From the NCBI RefSeq assembly GCF_024753215.1, contig NZ_JANUGV010000004.1, positions 248,001 through 312,000 of the forward strand: DNA of 64,000 nucleotides, read 5' to 3'. How positions within the stretch are numbered: position 1 is the first letter of the stretch; each line of letters begins with the position of its first letter. Source of the stretch: Massilia solisilvae (GTDB lineage: Bacteria; Pseudomonadota; Gammaproteobacteria; Burkholderiales; Burkholderiaceae_D). A model generated the notes under the pieces. The model was not told where the DNA came from and ran no database searches. It saw only the letters and a list, made by a program, of their open reading frames with translations. Both the position numbers and the translations under genes were made by a program. Shown piece after piece: positions 1 to 9,455 of the stretch.

Positions 1-894
1 TCGATCAGCCGCGGCGAATACAACTACTCCAAGGAAGTGGGCTACCAGCTGGGCCTGCGCGAACTGGATATCTGCACCGGCTGCGGTCCCGGCGCCATGA
101 AGGGGCCGATGAAAGGCGCCACCATCGGCCACGCCAAGCAGCGCCTGGGCGGCGGTCGCTATTTGGGCATCTCGGAGCCGGGCATCATCGCGGCCGAGTC
201 GCCAAACCCGATCGTCAACGACCTGGTCATCATGCCGGACATCGAAAAACGCCTGGAGGCGTTCGTGCGCACGGGGCACGGCATCGTCGTGTTCCCGGGC
301 GGCGCGGGGACGGCGGAAGAAATCCTGTACATTCTCGGCATCCTGCTGCATCCGGAGAATGCTGAGATGCCGTTCCCGCTCGTGTTCACCGGCCCGGCGT
401 CGGCGCGTGCGTACTTCGAGCAGATCGATGGCTTCATTGGCGCCACGCTGGGCGAAGAAGCGCAACGCCGCTACAAGATCATCATCGACGACCCCGAAGA
501 GGTGGCGCGCGAGATGCAGGCCGGGATCCGCCAGGTGCGCGAGTACCGCAAGTCGCGCAGCGACGCGTATTACTACAACTGGCTGCTCAAGATCGACCAC
601 GAGTTCCAGCGCCCGTTCCGGCCGACGCACGAGAACATGCGCAACCTGTCGCTGCACAAGAACCAGGAAAAGCACCTGCTGGCCGCAAACCTGCGCCGCG
701 CATTCTCTGGTGTGGTGGCGGGGAACGTGAAGGAAGAGGGGATCCGCGCGATCGAGAAGTACGGCCAGTTCGAGATCGATGGCGAACCGGAGATCATGGC
801 GCCGATGGATGCGCTGCTGGCGTCCTTCGTCGAGCAGAGCCGCATGAAGCTGCCGGGCAAGGCGTACGTGCCGTGCTACCGGATCGTCAGCTGA
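1..894 (+). CDS. ppnN: PpnN-type nucleotide 5'-monophosphate nucleosidase (LOG family), 5' truncated
   Basis: The frame is open from the first base of the window, so the N-terminal part lies outside; about 297 codons remain. PpnN-type enzymes cleave purine and pyrimidine monophosphates to base and ribose phosphate and respond to (p)ppGpp in E. coli; they are cytosolic. Visible are the LOG Rossmann signatures [15 protein letters not shown] near the start and [10 protein letters not shown] (around base 295), then a C-terminal portion with [18 protein letters not shown], as in the long PpnN/YgdH type rather than the short cytokinin-activating LOG type. It converges on lysS across a repeat-filled gap. 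Family assignment is firm; enzymatic specificity is inferred from homologues. Confidence 0.88.
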   Translation, partial: SISRGEYNYSKEVGYQLGLRELDICTGCGPGAMKGPMKGATIGHAKQRLGGGRYLGISEPGIIAAESPNPIVNDLVIMPDIEKRLEAFVRTGHGIVVFPGGAGTAEEILYILGILLHPENAEMPFPLVFTGPASARAYFEQIDGFIGATLGEEAQRRYKIIIDDPEEVAREMQAGIRQVREYRKSRSDAYYYNWLLKIDHEFQRPFRPTHENMRNLSLHKNQEKHLLAANLRRAFSGVVAGNVKEEGIRAIEKYGQFEIDGEPEIMAPMDALLASFVEQSRMKLPGKAYVPCYRIVS

Positions 895-905
895 TTGCCT
901 GTATC

Positions 906-1168
906 GTCGTTCCGGCGGAAGCCGGAACCCATGCTGCGCTTGCGAACCAGTAGCGTCAAGCCGCAGGCCACGCCAAGTGAGCATGGGTCCCGGCGTGCGC
1001 CGGGACGACGGCAATACTGGCCCTGTTGGCTCAGGCACCGTCGTTCCCGCGCAGGCGGGAACCCATGCTGAGCCTCCCGTCACGCGGCCTGTGGGTTCCC
1101 GCCTGCGCGGGAACGACGTGCTTGATTTGGTGGATAAAAAAAGGGTTCCGGCTTGCGCGGGAACCCCT
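906..1168. repeat. Cluster of family A palindromic (REP-like) repeats between ppnN and lysS
   Basis: This 300-base gap between two convergent genes holds no credible gene. It contains a forward copy at about 906-939, a reverse copy at 981-1010, a forward copy at 1040-1072, a reverse copy at 1091-1118 and a partial copy at 1144-1168. Each is a short inverted repeat (for example TTCCGGC facing GCCGGAA) followed on one side by CCCATGCTG. Stem bases change together between copies (TTCCGG/CCGGAA, TCCCGG/CCGGGA, TTCCCGC/GCGGGAA), so pairing is kept. The hairpins may also end transcription of the flanking genes, but none has a clear U-tract. Confidence 0.85.
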
Positions 1169-1196
1169 TGTTCATCCAGCTGCGATCAAGCGCCGA

Positions 1197-2732
<1,536 letters not shown>

Positions 2733-2758
2733 GATGGAGTTCAGGTTTTATTGTTCAA

Positions 2759-3424
2759 TCAGGCGGCGAGCAGGTCGTCGACCGACAGCTCGGTGAAGTC
2801 GGATGCGATGCGGATCACGTTGTCGTATGCGGCAAACGCGGCGGCGTCGAGCGTGGTTGACAGCACCACCGCCGGCATGCCCGCATTCTTCGCCGCTTCC
2901 ACGCCCAGCGGCGCATCTTCGAACACGATGCAGTCGGCAGGCTGCACGCCCACCTTGTCCGCGGCGGCCAGAAACACGTCCGGATGCGGCTTGCCGCGCT
3001 TGACGTCGGCCGCGCCGACCACCGCGTCGAAATGGCGGCGCAGATTAAGGCCGTCGAGCACGAAGGCGATGTTCCCCGGCGGCCCGGAGGTGGCCACGGC
3101 CAGCATCACGCCGCGCTCCCTGGCGTGGGCCAGGAAGGCGGAAAAGCCCTCGACCTCCTTGCGGTGCGGCTCGTACATCTCGCGGTAGATCTCTTCCTTT
3201 TCGTGGTTCATCGCCGCCACCTTGTCGTCGGACAGGTGCTCGCCCAGGTAGGCGCGCAGGATCTCCTTGCCCTGGCGGCCCGCGGTGGTGCGGAAGAACT
3301 CGTCCGGGTCGATCTGCACGTCCAGGCGGCGGAACAGCTCGACCCACGATCGGGTGTGGAAGTCCATGTTATCGACGATCGTGCCGTCCATGTCGAACAC
3401 AAAGGCGCGTTTTGCCTGCGTCAT
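2759..3424 (-). CDS. HAD-superfamily hydrolase, beta-phosphoglucomutase-like subfamily
   Basis: A 221-residue haloacid dehalogenase-type phosphatase. Motif I is FDMDGTIVDN (nucleophile Asp and acid/base Asp), motif II lies in AVATSGPPG, the lysine in KRGKPHPD, and motif IV is VFEDAPLGVEAA. The cap between motifs I and II is helical, as in the HAD-IA/PGMB group. Substrate cannot be read from sequence; sugar phosphates are typical. The start is fixed by an ATGA overlap with the prfB stop at 3424-3427, implying translational coupling. The frame stays open upstream inside prfB, but that part is not homologous and is not included. Confidence 0.9.
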   Translation of the reverse strand: MTQAKRAFVFDMDGTIVDNMDFHTRSWVELFRRLDVQIDPDEFFRTTAGRQGKEILRAYLGEHLSDDKVAAMNHEKEEIYREMYEPHRKEVEGFSAFLAHARERGVMLAVATSGPPGNIAFVLDGLNLRRHFDAVVGAADVKRGKPHPDVFLAAADKVGVQPADCIVFEDAPLGVEAAKNAGMPAVVLSTTLDAAAFAAYDNVIRIASDFTELSVDDLLAA

Positions 3425-4528
3425 CAGATGCCCTGCTTGAGCGAGGCCGAGATGAACTCGTCCAGGTCGCCGTCCAGCACGGCCTTGGTGTTGCCGGTCT
3501 CGACGTTGGTACGCAGGTCCTTGATGCGCGACTGGTCCAGCACGTAGGAGCGGATCTGGTGGCCCCAGCCGACGTCGGTCTTGGAGTCTTCCAGTTTCTG
3601 CTGCTCGGCCATGCGCTTGCGCAGCTCCAGTTCGAACAGCTTCGCGCGCAGCATGTCGAAGGCCTCGGCCTTGTTGCGGTGCTGCGAGCGGTCGTTCTGG
3701 CACTGCACCACAATGCCCGACGGGGCGTGCGTCAGGCGCACCGCGGAGTCGGTCTTGTTGATGTGCTGGCCGCCGGCGCCGGATGCGCGGTAGGTGTCGA
3801 TGCGCACGTCCGCCGGGTTGATCTCGATGTCGAACGACTCGTCCACTTCGGGGTACACGAAGAGCGACGAGAACGAGGTGTGGCGGCCGTTGGCCGAGTC
3901 GAACGGCGACTTGCGCACCAGGCGGTGCACGCCGGTTTCGGTGCGCAGGTGGCCGTAGGCGTACTCGCCCTCGACCTTGATGGTGGCGGTCTTGATGCCC
4001 GCGACCTCGCCCTCGGAGACCTCGAGCAGTTCAGCCTTGAAGCCCTTGCGTTCGCAGTAGCGCAGGTACTGGCGCAGCAGCATGGACGCCCAATCCTGAG
4101 CCTCGGTGCCGCCGGCGCCGGCCTGGATGTCGATGAAGCAGTTGGCGTGGTCCATCGGATTGCTGAACATCCGGCGGAACTCCATCGCCTCGATGACTTT
4201 CTTGATGCCTTCGGCGTCCGCCTCGACCGCTTCGATCGTGGCGTCGTCGCCTTCTTCGCGCGCCATGGCGAACAGGTCGGCCGCGTCCTTCAGGTCGGCG
4301 TCCGCTTTTTGCAGGGTCAGGACGACGCCTTCCAGCTCTTTCTTCTTCTTGCCGAGGTCCTGGGCGCGCTTCTGGTCGTTCCAGACCGTGGGGTCTTCCA
4401 GCTCCTGGTTGACCTGTTCTAGATCATCCGACTTCTTATCGAAGTCAAAGATACCTCCGAAGTTCGGCTTCGCGACTGGTCAGGTCGGAAAGCAGGGAGG
4501 AGAGGGCGTTGATGCGTTCAGCTTCCAT
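3424..4528 (-). CDS. prfB: Peptide chain release factor 2, made by programmed +1 frameshift
   Basis: Release factor 2 recognises UGA and UAA and triggers peptide release. The gene is read in two frames: 27 codons from the ATG at 4528 ([11 protein letters not shown]... to RRYL), then an in-frame TGA at 4445-4447, then 340 codons in the +1 frame, giving 367 residues (E. coli RF2 has 365). Visible in the second part are the RF2 anticodon-like SPF ([10 protein letters not shown]) and the catalytic GGQ ([10 protein letters not shown]). The frameshift is the known autoregulatory device of the family, not a mutation. First gene of the operon with the HAD gene and lysS. Confidence 0.97.
4444..4459 (-). 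promoter_or_regulatory. Programmed +1 frameshift site of prfB
   Basis: Read on the minus strand the site is CGG AGG TAT CTT TGA C. The slippery CTT codon is followed by the in-frame UGA with C as next base (the weak termination context), and an internal Shine-Dalgarno-like GGAGG sits three bases before the CTT. When RF2 is scarce the ribosome shifts by one base, skips the T at 4447 and reads GAC. All elements of the classical RF2 site are present. Confidence 0.97.
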
Positions 4529-4568
4529 GATCTTGGCGTTCTTTTCCGTAGGTTGAATCGAACCTTCG

Positions 4569-4574
4569 ATTATA
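4569..4574 (-). promoter_or_regulatory. Probable -10 element of the prfB operon
   Basis: A perfect TATAAT on the minus strand, 40 bases before the prfB start, in a GC-rich surrounding. No good -35 hexamer is seen at 17 bases, so only the -10 is claimed. Confidence 0.55.
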
Positions 4575-4615
4575 CCCCACCGCGCGCCGGTTATTCCTGC
4601 CGGGAGCGCCTTTGC

Positions 4616-4645
4616 TTGATGCTTGCCCGCGCCGTACCGTATCAT
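4616..4645 (+). promoter_or_regulatory. Probable sigma70-type promoter of cpdB
   Basis: TTGATG (4616-4621), an 18-base spacer, then TATCAT (4640-4645). A start site near 4652 would give a leader of about 20 bases before the cpdB ATG. Confidence 0.5.
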
Positions 4646-4672
4646 CGGGCAGTCTTGTCATCCGGATCACTC

Positions 4673-6676
4673 ATGCGCGCCTGCCTGCGTTACCAAATTT
4701 GCATCGGTCTTGTTCCCATTCTCGTCTCCGGCGGCGCCTTGGCAGCCCCGCGCGCGCCTGCCGGGGCCACGGCGACGCTGGCGGTGCTTGAAACGACGGA
4801 CATCCATGCGAACGTGGTCGGTTATGACTATTACAAGTTGGCCGCCGACTCATCGCTGGGACTGGACCGTACCGCAACGCTGATCGCACAGGCGAGGCGC
4901 GAGTTCGCCAACACGCTCCTGCTGGACAATGGCGACACCATCCAGGGCAATGCGCTGGGCGACTACCAGGCGCTGGCCCACCCGCTGCGCTGCGATGAGC
5001 GGCTGGCGATCTACAAGGCCATGAACCGGCTCGGGTTCGAGGGCGGGGGCGTGGGCAACCATGACTTCAACTACGGCTTGCCCTACCTCGCGCAGGTGAC
5101 CGGGAGCCGGTTCGACGTCGACGGCGTGGACAAGACCAAGCGCTGCGCCGGCCCGGCGTTCCCTATCGTGCTGGCCAACGTAGTCAGCGCCAGGACGGAC
5201 AAGCCGCTGTTCCAGCCGTACCGCATCATCGACAAACGCATTGCGGCGGTGGACGCACACGGCAAGCAGGTCACGGCGACCGTCAAGGTGGGCATCATTG
5301 GCCTCACCACGCCCGGCATCCTTGCGTGGGACAAGCGCTGGCTGGAAGGGAAGGTGTACACGGAAGGCGTGCGCGAGGCGGCGGCAAAGTACATTCCCGA
5401 GATGCGTGCGAAGGGCGCGGAGCTGGTGGTGGCCATCTCGCACGGCGGCATCGACGGCGCTGCTTATTCTCCGAACATGGAAAACGCCGGCTACTACCTG
5501 GCCCAGGTGCCGGGTATCGATGCGATGCTGCTCGGGCACGCGCACGCTGTTTTTCCGGACGCGGCCAGCCGCGCGCCGCAGTTCAACCTGCCCGGCATCG
5601 ACAAAGCCAAAGGCACGGTGTTCGGCGTACCGACAGTGATGGCCAGCCTGTGGGGCAAGCACCTTGGCGTGATTGGCCTGCACCTGCGCCACGACGGCAA
5701 GCGCTGGGTGGTGGACAAGGAGCACACCACGGTCGAAGTCCGCGCCACGCAGAAGGCGGACAAATCATACGTCGCGCCGGACCCGTCGATCATGGAGCTG
5801 GTGGCGCGCGAACATGCCGGCACCATCGACTACGTGAAGACGCCGATCGGCGAGACCGACTTCAGAATGTCCACGTACTTCGCGGACGTGGGCGACGTGT
5901 CCGCGATCCAGGTGGTGAACGATGCGCAGGCCGACTACGTGAGAAAGTACATTGCGGCGAACCTGCCGCAGTACGCTAACCTGCCCGTGCTGTCGATGGC
6001 CGCGCCGTTCAAGGCCGGGGCGGCGGGGCCGGCGGACTACACCGACGTCCAGCCGGGCAAGCTGGCCCTGAACAATGCGGCCGACCTTTACCTGTACCCG
6101 AATACGCTGGCGGCAGTGAAGATCAGTGGCGCCCAGCTCAAGGCGTGGCTGGAAAAGTCGGCCAACCGGTTCAATACCATCGACCCCACGCGCAGCCAGG
6201 CGCAGGAGCTGGTCAACCCGGGCTTTGCCAGCTACAACTTCGATATGGTCACGTCCAAGGATCTCAGCTACGAGATCGACGTCACGCGCCAGCCGGGCAG
6301 CCGAATTCGCAGCCTGTCCTGGCAAGGCGAACCGGTTGGGGACGCACAGGAATTCATCGTCGCCACCAACAGCTACCGCGCCAGCGGCGGCGGCGGTTTC
6401 GCGGGCCTTGACGGCAGCGCGACCGTTCTCGCCGCACCGGACACGAATCGCGACGTGCTGATCGCCTACATCCGCAAGACCGGAGAGCTCAAGCGCGCCA
6501 CGCAGGCGTCCCAGCGCAGCTGGCATTTCACGCCGGTGCAAACGGCAGGGCCGGTGGTGATCCGGGCGGCGCCTGGCCTGCTCCGGCTGGCGCAGGATGC
6601 AGGCTTGTCCAATCTCCGCTCGCTGGACGCGGACGGAAAGGGCTTTGAGCTCTACAGCGTGGACCTGTCGAAGTAA
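4673..6676 (+). CDS. cpdB: Periplasmic 2',3'-cyclic-nucleotide 2'-phosphodiesterase/3'-nucleotidase
   Basis: A 667-residue exported metallophosphoesterase. It hydrolyses 2',3'-cyclic nucleotides and then 3'-nucleotides in the periplasm, for scavenging of RNA breakdown products. A signal peptide (about residues 1-25, ending SGGALAA) precedes the calcineurin-like catalytic domain with LETTDIHANV, LLDNGDTIQGN, GNHDFNYG and GHAHAVF metal-ligand blocks, and the C-terminal 5'-nucleotidase domain with SYRASGGGGFAGL, the substrate-stacking loop typical of CpdB. The open frame runs further upstream over the antisense of prfB; the ATG at 4673 was chosen because it starts the signal peptide. Confidence 0.94.
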   Translation: MRACLRYQICIGLVPILVSGGALAAPRAPAGATATLAVLETTDIHANVVGYDYYKLAADSSLGLDRTATLIAQARREFANTLLLDNGDTIQGNALGDYQALAHPLRCDERLAIYKAMNRLGFEGGGVGNHDFNYGLPYLAQVTGSRFDVDGVDKTKRCAGPAFPIVLANVVSARTDKPLFQPYRIIDKRIAAVDAHGKQVTATVKVGIIGLTTPGILAWDKRWLEGKVYTEGVREAAAKYIPEMRAKGAELVVAISHGGIDGAAYSPNMENAGYYLAQVPGIDAMLLGHAHAVFPDAASRAPQFNLPGIDKAKGTVFGVPTVMASLWGKHLGVIGLHLRHDGKRWVVDKEHTTVEVRATQKADKSYVAPDPSIMELVAREHAGTIDYVKTPIGETDFRMSTYFADVGDVSAIQVVNDAQADYVRKYIAANLPQYANLPVLSMAAPFKAGAAGPADYTDVQPGKLALNNAADLYLYPNTLAAVKISGAQLKAWLEKSANRFNTIDPTRSQAQELVNPGFASYNFDMVTSKDLSYEIDVTRQPGSRIRSLSWQGEPVGDAQEFIVATNSYRASGGGGFAGLDGSATVLAAPDTNRDVLIAYIRKTGELKRATQASQRSWHFTPVQTAGPVVIRAAPGLLRLAQDAGLSNLRSLDADGKGFELYSVDLSK

Positions 6677-6678
6677 GC

Positions 6679-7191
6679 CTACAGGCAGACCGCGTCCAGC
6701 CCCTTCATGTCGATGGCGTTGGCAGCGGTGACCAGCTGGTCCTGCTTGATGCCGCTGCCGTCGATCGTGATTACGCATTTGCCGGCCACGGCGGTCAGCT
6801 TGCCGCTGCCGTTTTCCTTGCTGTAGACGACCAGGGCCTTGCGGTCCTTGAGCGGCTGCAGCGAGGCGAAGCCGCCGCCTTCGGGTAGTTCGCCGAGCTG
6901 GGCCTGCTCGAGCCTGGGCACGCTCATCGCACGATTGCCGGGACGGATCCGAACGATGTCGAGCGTGAGCCCGCTCTCGCTCTTGCCGGTGTAGGTCTGG
7001 GTCACGCCCGAGGTGTGGTCGGACATGTGCTCGGCATCGAACGGCGCGTCGGTCTTCCAGCCTGCCAGCTTCATGGGGATGAATTTGTCGAGCGCGGGGC
7101 CGGAGGGCTGCTGGCTGGCCGCGTTGGCGATCGACGCGGCCAGCGCCGCGGCCAGGCCGGCCGTGAGAAGTGCTTGCTGAGATTTGCGCAT
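6679..7191 (-). CDS. Small exported protein of unknown function
   Basis: A 170-residue protein with a clear signal peptide (MRKSQQALLTAGLAAALAA, cleavage near ANA-AS). The mature part (ALDKFIPMKLAGWKTD... to DAVCL) is soluble and has two cysteines, in GKCVITI and at DAVCL near the C-terminus, which could form a disulphide. I do not recognise a named family. The ATG at 7191 has AGGAAG six bases upstream, preferred over an in-frame start 11 codons earlier. It ends two bases from convergent cpdB. An inverted repeat lies just upstream. Confidence 0.75.
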   Translation of the reverse strand: MRKSQQALLTAGLAAALAASIANAASQQPSGPALDKFIPMKLAGWKTDAPFDAEHMSDHTSGVTQTYTGKSESGLTLDIVRIRPGNRAMSVPRLEQAQLGELPEGGGFASLQPLKDRKALVVYSKENGSGKLTAVAGKCVITIDGSGIKQDQLVTAANAIDMKGLDAVCL

Positions 7192-7208
7192 GTCTGCTTC
7201 CTGTATCA

Positions 7209-7230
7209 GATAACAGTCATGCAAGTTATC
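7209..7230. promoter_or_regulatory. Inverted repeat GATAAC-N10-GTTATC upstream of the small exported protein gene
   Basis: A perfect 6-base inverted repeat with 10-base spacer lies 18 bases before the start codon at 7191. On the minus strand it overlaps a possible promoter (TTGCGA, 16 bases, TATCTG), so it could be an operator. Function is inferred from position only. Confidence 0.4.
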
Positions 7231-7281
7231 GCAAGGATGGGGCCGCGGCCAGCCCCACCAGGGGGGTGAGTCGGTCGCGCG

Positions 7282-7602
7282 TCAGTGCAGGCTCTTTTTG
7301 TCGGGCTGCACCAGCACGAACGGGTGCACGACCGAGGCCCATAGCGTCGAATCGGCGACCGCCCACACCTGCGCCTGCTCGTCCTTCACCTTGTGGAGCT
7401 TGCCCTCGGCCATCCAGCGCTGCACGTTGTCCTTGTCGTCGTGCGAGATACGTACCGCCACGTCCACCAGGTCCAGGTCCTCGCTCACGTACACCACGGC
7501 GCCGGCCGCGAAGTGCTTTTCGAGCTCGCTCCATTTGATGCGGGCGGTTTCGTGGTTGACCTTGTCGTACAGCTCTTTGTCGTTCTCTGGCTTGGTTTTC
7601 AT
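7282..7602 (-). CDS. DUF2288 domain protein
   Basis: A 106-residue cytosolic protein. The whole sequence fits DUF2288: KVNHETARIKWSELEKHFAAG, DLDLVDVAVRISHDD, a middle WMAEGKLHKV and a C-terminal SLWASVVHPFVLVQ. The biochemical role of the family is unknown. The ATG at 7602 is taken as start; a GTG four codons upstream is an alternative. It follows the RES toxin gene in the same direction with an 18-base gap, so it may be read from the same transcript, but nothing links its function to the toxin. Confidence 0.85.
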   Translation of the reverse strand: MKTKPENDKELYDKVNHETARIKWSELEKHFAAGAVVYVSEDLDLVDVAVRISHDDKDNVQRWMAEGKLHKVKDEQAQVWAVADSTLWASVVHPFVLVQPDKKSLH

Positions 7603-7620
7603 GGTGCGGCTCACAATGGT

Positions 7621-8304
7621 TCAGATAATCTCGATCACCGGTTCCGGCGACCCCGCCCATGTTAACCGATAGGCATCGCCCTTGCGAACATTGCCAACCA
7701 GTGCAGGCCGAAAGCAGGCGAGGTTGGTGCCGCCAGGGCGCCGCACGCTGGGGTAGATTACGCCCATCGAGCCGGTCTCGAGCAGCTCGAGCGCCAGCGC
7801 CTGCGAGGTTTCGTAGCTGTTGGGGTCCAGGCACTTGGGGCAGGCGTTGGCGCCGCGCAGGTCGTGGAAGGTGGCGGTGAAGTCGGCCAGCATGCACTGG
7901 TAGCTGACGCAGTCCTCGAAGCGTTTGATTTCCTGGTACTCGACCGTCTTGTGGAAGCACACCTCGGCCAGTGCGGTTTCGGTGTCGAACGCGCAGTACC
8001 AGGCGCCCCGATCGCCGTCGTTGAAGCGGCTGCCTTCGGGGCGTGGGTAACAGAACGCGGCGTTGATGATGCGAAAGTGCGGCACGCCGAACACCAGTTC
8101 GTCCACGCCGATGCCGGGCAGGCCGCCATACTCGCCGCGCAGGCGCTCGTTGGTGGCGTTGTCCAGGTCGAACAGGTCGCGCAAGACGTCGTCGCTCTCC
8201 GCCAGCGGCACCAGCACCGAGTCCTCGATATCGGCAAAGCGCGACGGGATCAGGCGGCAGGTGTCAAACTGGCGCAGGTTGGTCAGTTTGCGGACGGCGC
8301 CCAC
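7621..8304 (-). CDS. RES-domain toxin of a type II toxin-antitoxin pair
   Basis: A 227-residue RES-domain protein. RES toxins in characterised systems remove or phosphorolyse NAD+ and stop growth. The three name-giving residues are visible: Arg in GSRFND, Glu in ETALAEV and Ser in IYPSVRRPGG. The GTG start at 8304 follows directly on the antitoxin TGA, so the two are translationally coupled. At 227 residues it is longer than the minimal RES domain (about 150), with an N-terminal part (FDTCRLIPSRF...) seen in the long RES type. Activity on NAD+ is inferred from family. Confidence 0.9.
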   Translation of the reverse strand: MGAVRKLTNLRQFDTCRLIPSRFADIEDSVLVPLAESDDVLRDLFDLDNATNERLRGEYGGLPGIGVDELVFGVPHFRIINAAFCYPRPEGSRFNDGDRGAWYCAFDTETALAEVCFHKTVEYQEIKRFEDCVSYQCMLADFTATFHDLRGANACPKCLDPNSYETSQALALELLETGSMGVIYPSVRRPGGTNLACFRPALVGNVRKGDAYRLTWAGSPEPVIEII

Positions 8305-8742
8305 TCACAGGCCCCCGCGCCGGGCGTCCAGCAGCTTGCGCACGGTCTGCATGCCGAGCAGGCCACCGCCCAGCATGGTGGACAGCGGTGTGCGCCCGTT
8401 GAAGATGGGGTTGGTGTTGGGCAGGTGGACCCATTCGTCGGCGAGCTTGTCGCCGTAGAGGACGTGCAGGGCCTTGTAGATGCCCAGCAGGTAGGAGATG
8501 CGGGTGATCCGGTCAACTTCGAGCACGCGGTCCGGGTTCTTTTTCCATTCGTAGAAGGCCGAGGACGACAGGCCGCCGAGCAGTTCGCGCGCCTCTTCGT
8601 CGCGCAGCTTCCAGGCGGCGGCAAGGCGGAAAAAGCCTTTCAGGGCAGACTGGGACAGCCGCTCGCGCTCGGCCTTGGAGTTCAGGTCGACCAGCACGGC
8701 GGGTTCGAAGCGGCTTTTGGGGTAGGCGTAGGCGAGGCTCAT
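8305..8742 (-). CDS. Xre/MbcA/ParS-type antitoxin of the RES toxin
   Basis: A 145-residue antitoxin. An N-terminal Xre-like helical DNA-binding part (LKGFFRLAAAWKLRDEEARELLGGLSSS, residues about 34-62) is followed by the C-terminal toxin-binding DUF2384 domain (RITRISYLLGIYKALHVLYG ... WVHLPNTNPIFNGRTPLSTM). The PNTNPIFNGRTPL block is typical of antitoxins that pair with RES. GGAGG precedes the ATG at 8742 at good spacing. It is first in the operon, as usual for type II systems, and probably represses its own promoter. Confidence 0.92.
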   Translation of the reverse strand: MSLAYAYPKSRFEPAVLVDLNSKAERERLSQSALKGFFRLAAAWKLRDEEARELLGGLSSSAFYEWKKNPDRVLEVDRITRISYLLGIYKALHVLYGDKLADEWVHLPNTNPIFNGRTPLSTMLGGGLLGMQTVRKLLDARRGGL

Positions 8743-8764
8743 GGGTTCCTCCGTATATGGACTC

Positions 8765-8793
8765 TTTATACTCCAAATCCGGAGAATGTGCAA
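8765..8793 (-). promoter_or_regulatory. Promoter with embedded operator of the Xre-RES operon
   Basis: On the minus strand TTGCAC (8793-8788), a 17-base spacer, then TATAAA (8770-8765). The spacer holds the inverted repeat CTCC-GGATTT-GGAG next to the -10, well placed for autorepression by the Xre protein. Leader is about 15 bases. Confidence 0.7.
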
Positions 8794-8862
8794 TTGATGG
8801 TTGTCAGCCGTGTGTGACCATGACAAAATCGCAACCCTTGTCCAAATGAAAGGGTGTGTCCC

Positions 8863-9336
8863 ATGCGTTTGAGATGGTTTTCCCTGGTTTGCGTGGCCCT
8901 GTTGACCCTCGCCGCCGCGGCGAGCGCCCAGCGCCTGTCCAACGATGAACTGAAAAAGCAGGTGGCCGACACCGAACGCGCGTTCGCGGCAACCATGAAG
9001 GCGCGCGACCACAAGGCGTTCACGACCTTCCTCTCCGACGAGGCGGTGTTCTTTGGCGGTAACCCGAACGAGGTCCTGCGCGGCAAGGAAGCGGTGGCCA
9101 AGGGCTGGAAGGGTCTGTACATCAAGCCCGAGGCGCCGTTCTCATGGGAGCCGGACCAGGTCGAGGTGGTCGAGTCGGGCACGCTGGCCCTCTCCACCGG
9201 GCCGGTGTATGACGCCAACGGCAAGCTGATCTCGCGCTTCAGCTCGATCTGGCGGCTGGAGGCGCCGGGTACGTGGAAGATCGTGTTCGATCGCGGCACG
9301 CCGGTTTGCGATTGCAAGAAGGCTGACGGAAAGTAA
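8863..9336 (+). CDS. Exported NTF2-like (DUF4440/SnoaL-type) protein
   Basis: A 157-residue protein with a signal peptide (MRLRWFSLVCVALLTLAAA, cleavage near ASA-QR). The mature part has the cone-shaped NTF2 fold pattern: helix with ERAFAATMKARDHKAFTTFLSDEAVFF, a middle GKEAVAKGWKGLY and strands ending FSSIWRLEAPGTWKIVFDRG. Such proteins are often annotated DUF4440; function is unknown and ranges from isomerases to ligand binding. Two cysteines close the protein (CDC). It diverges from the toxin-antitoxin operon and converges on recJ. Confidence 0.82.
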   Translation: MRLRWFSLVCVALLTLAAAASAQRLSNDELKKQVADTERAFAATMKARDHKAFTTFLSDEAVFFGGNPNEVLRGKEAVAKGWKGLYIKPEAPFSWEPDQVEVVESGTLALSTGPVYDANGKLISRFSSIWRLEAPGTWKIVFDRGTPVCDCKKADGK

Positions 9337-9341
9337 ATGCC

Positions 9342-9445
9342 ACGTCGTCCCGGCGAACGCGGGACCCATGGGCAGTTCGCGTCAACCAAAAGCTCTTGTG
9401 GCCACGGACGCACAGCATGGGCCCCGGCTTTCGCCGGGGCGACGT
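9342..9445. repeat. Family A palindromic repeat pair, cpd-distal locus before recJ
   Basis: A forward copy at about 9342-9372 and a reverse copy at 9413-9445 between two convergent genes. The second stem is CCCCGG/CCGGGG, a compensated variant of the TCCCGG/CCGGGA form. The first copy lacks one stem base. Confidence 0.85.
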
Positions 9446-9455
9446 GCGTTGTAGT

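Noticed and set aside
906..1168. CRISPR-like repeat array
   Set aside because: Units are palindromes in alternating orientation with variable sequence and no regular unique spacers; no cas genes nearby.
3424..4528. prfB as a frameshifted pseudogene
   Set aside because: The site has every element of the known RF2 programmed frameshift and the downstream frame is fully conserved.
4106..4672. Extended cpdB start inside prfB
   Set aside because: The sequence before 4673 is the antisense of prfB; the signal peptide starts at 4673.
7233..7262. Rho-independent terminator after the DUF2288 gene
   Set aside because: A GGGGC/GCCCC stem exists but lacks a T-tract and has a loose loop, so it is not claimed.
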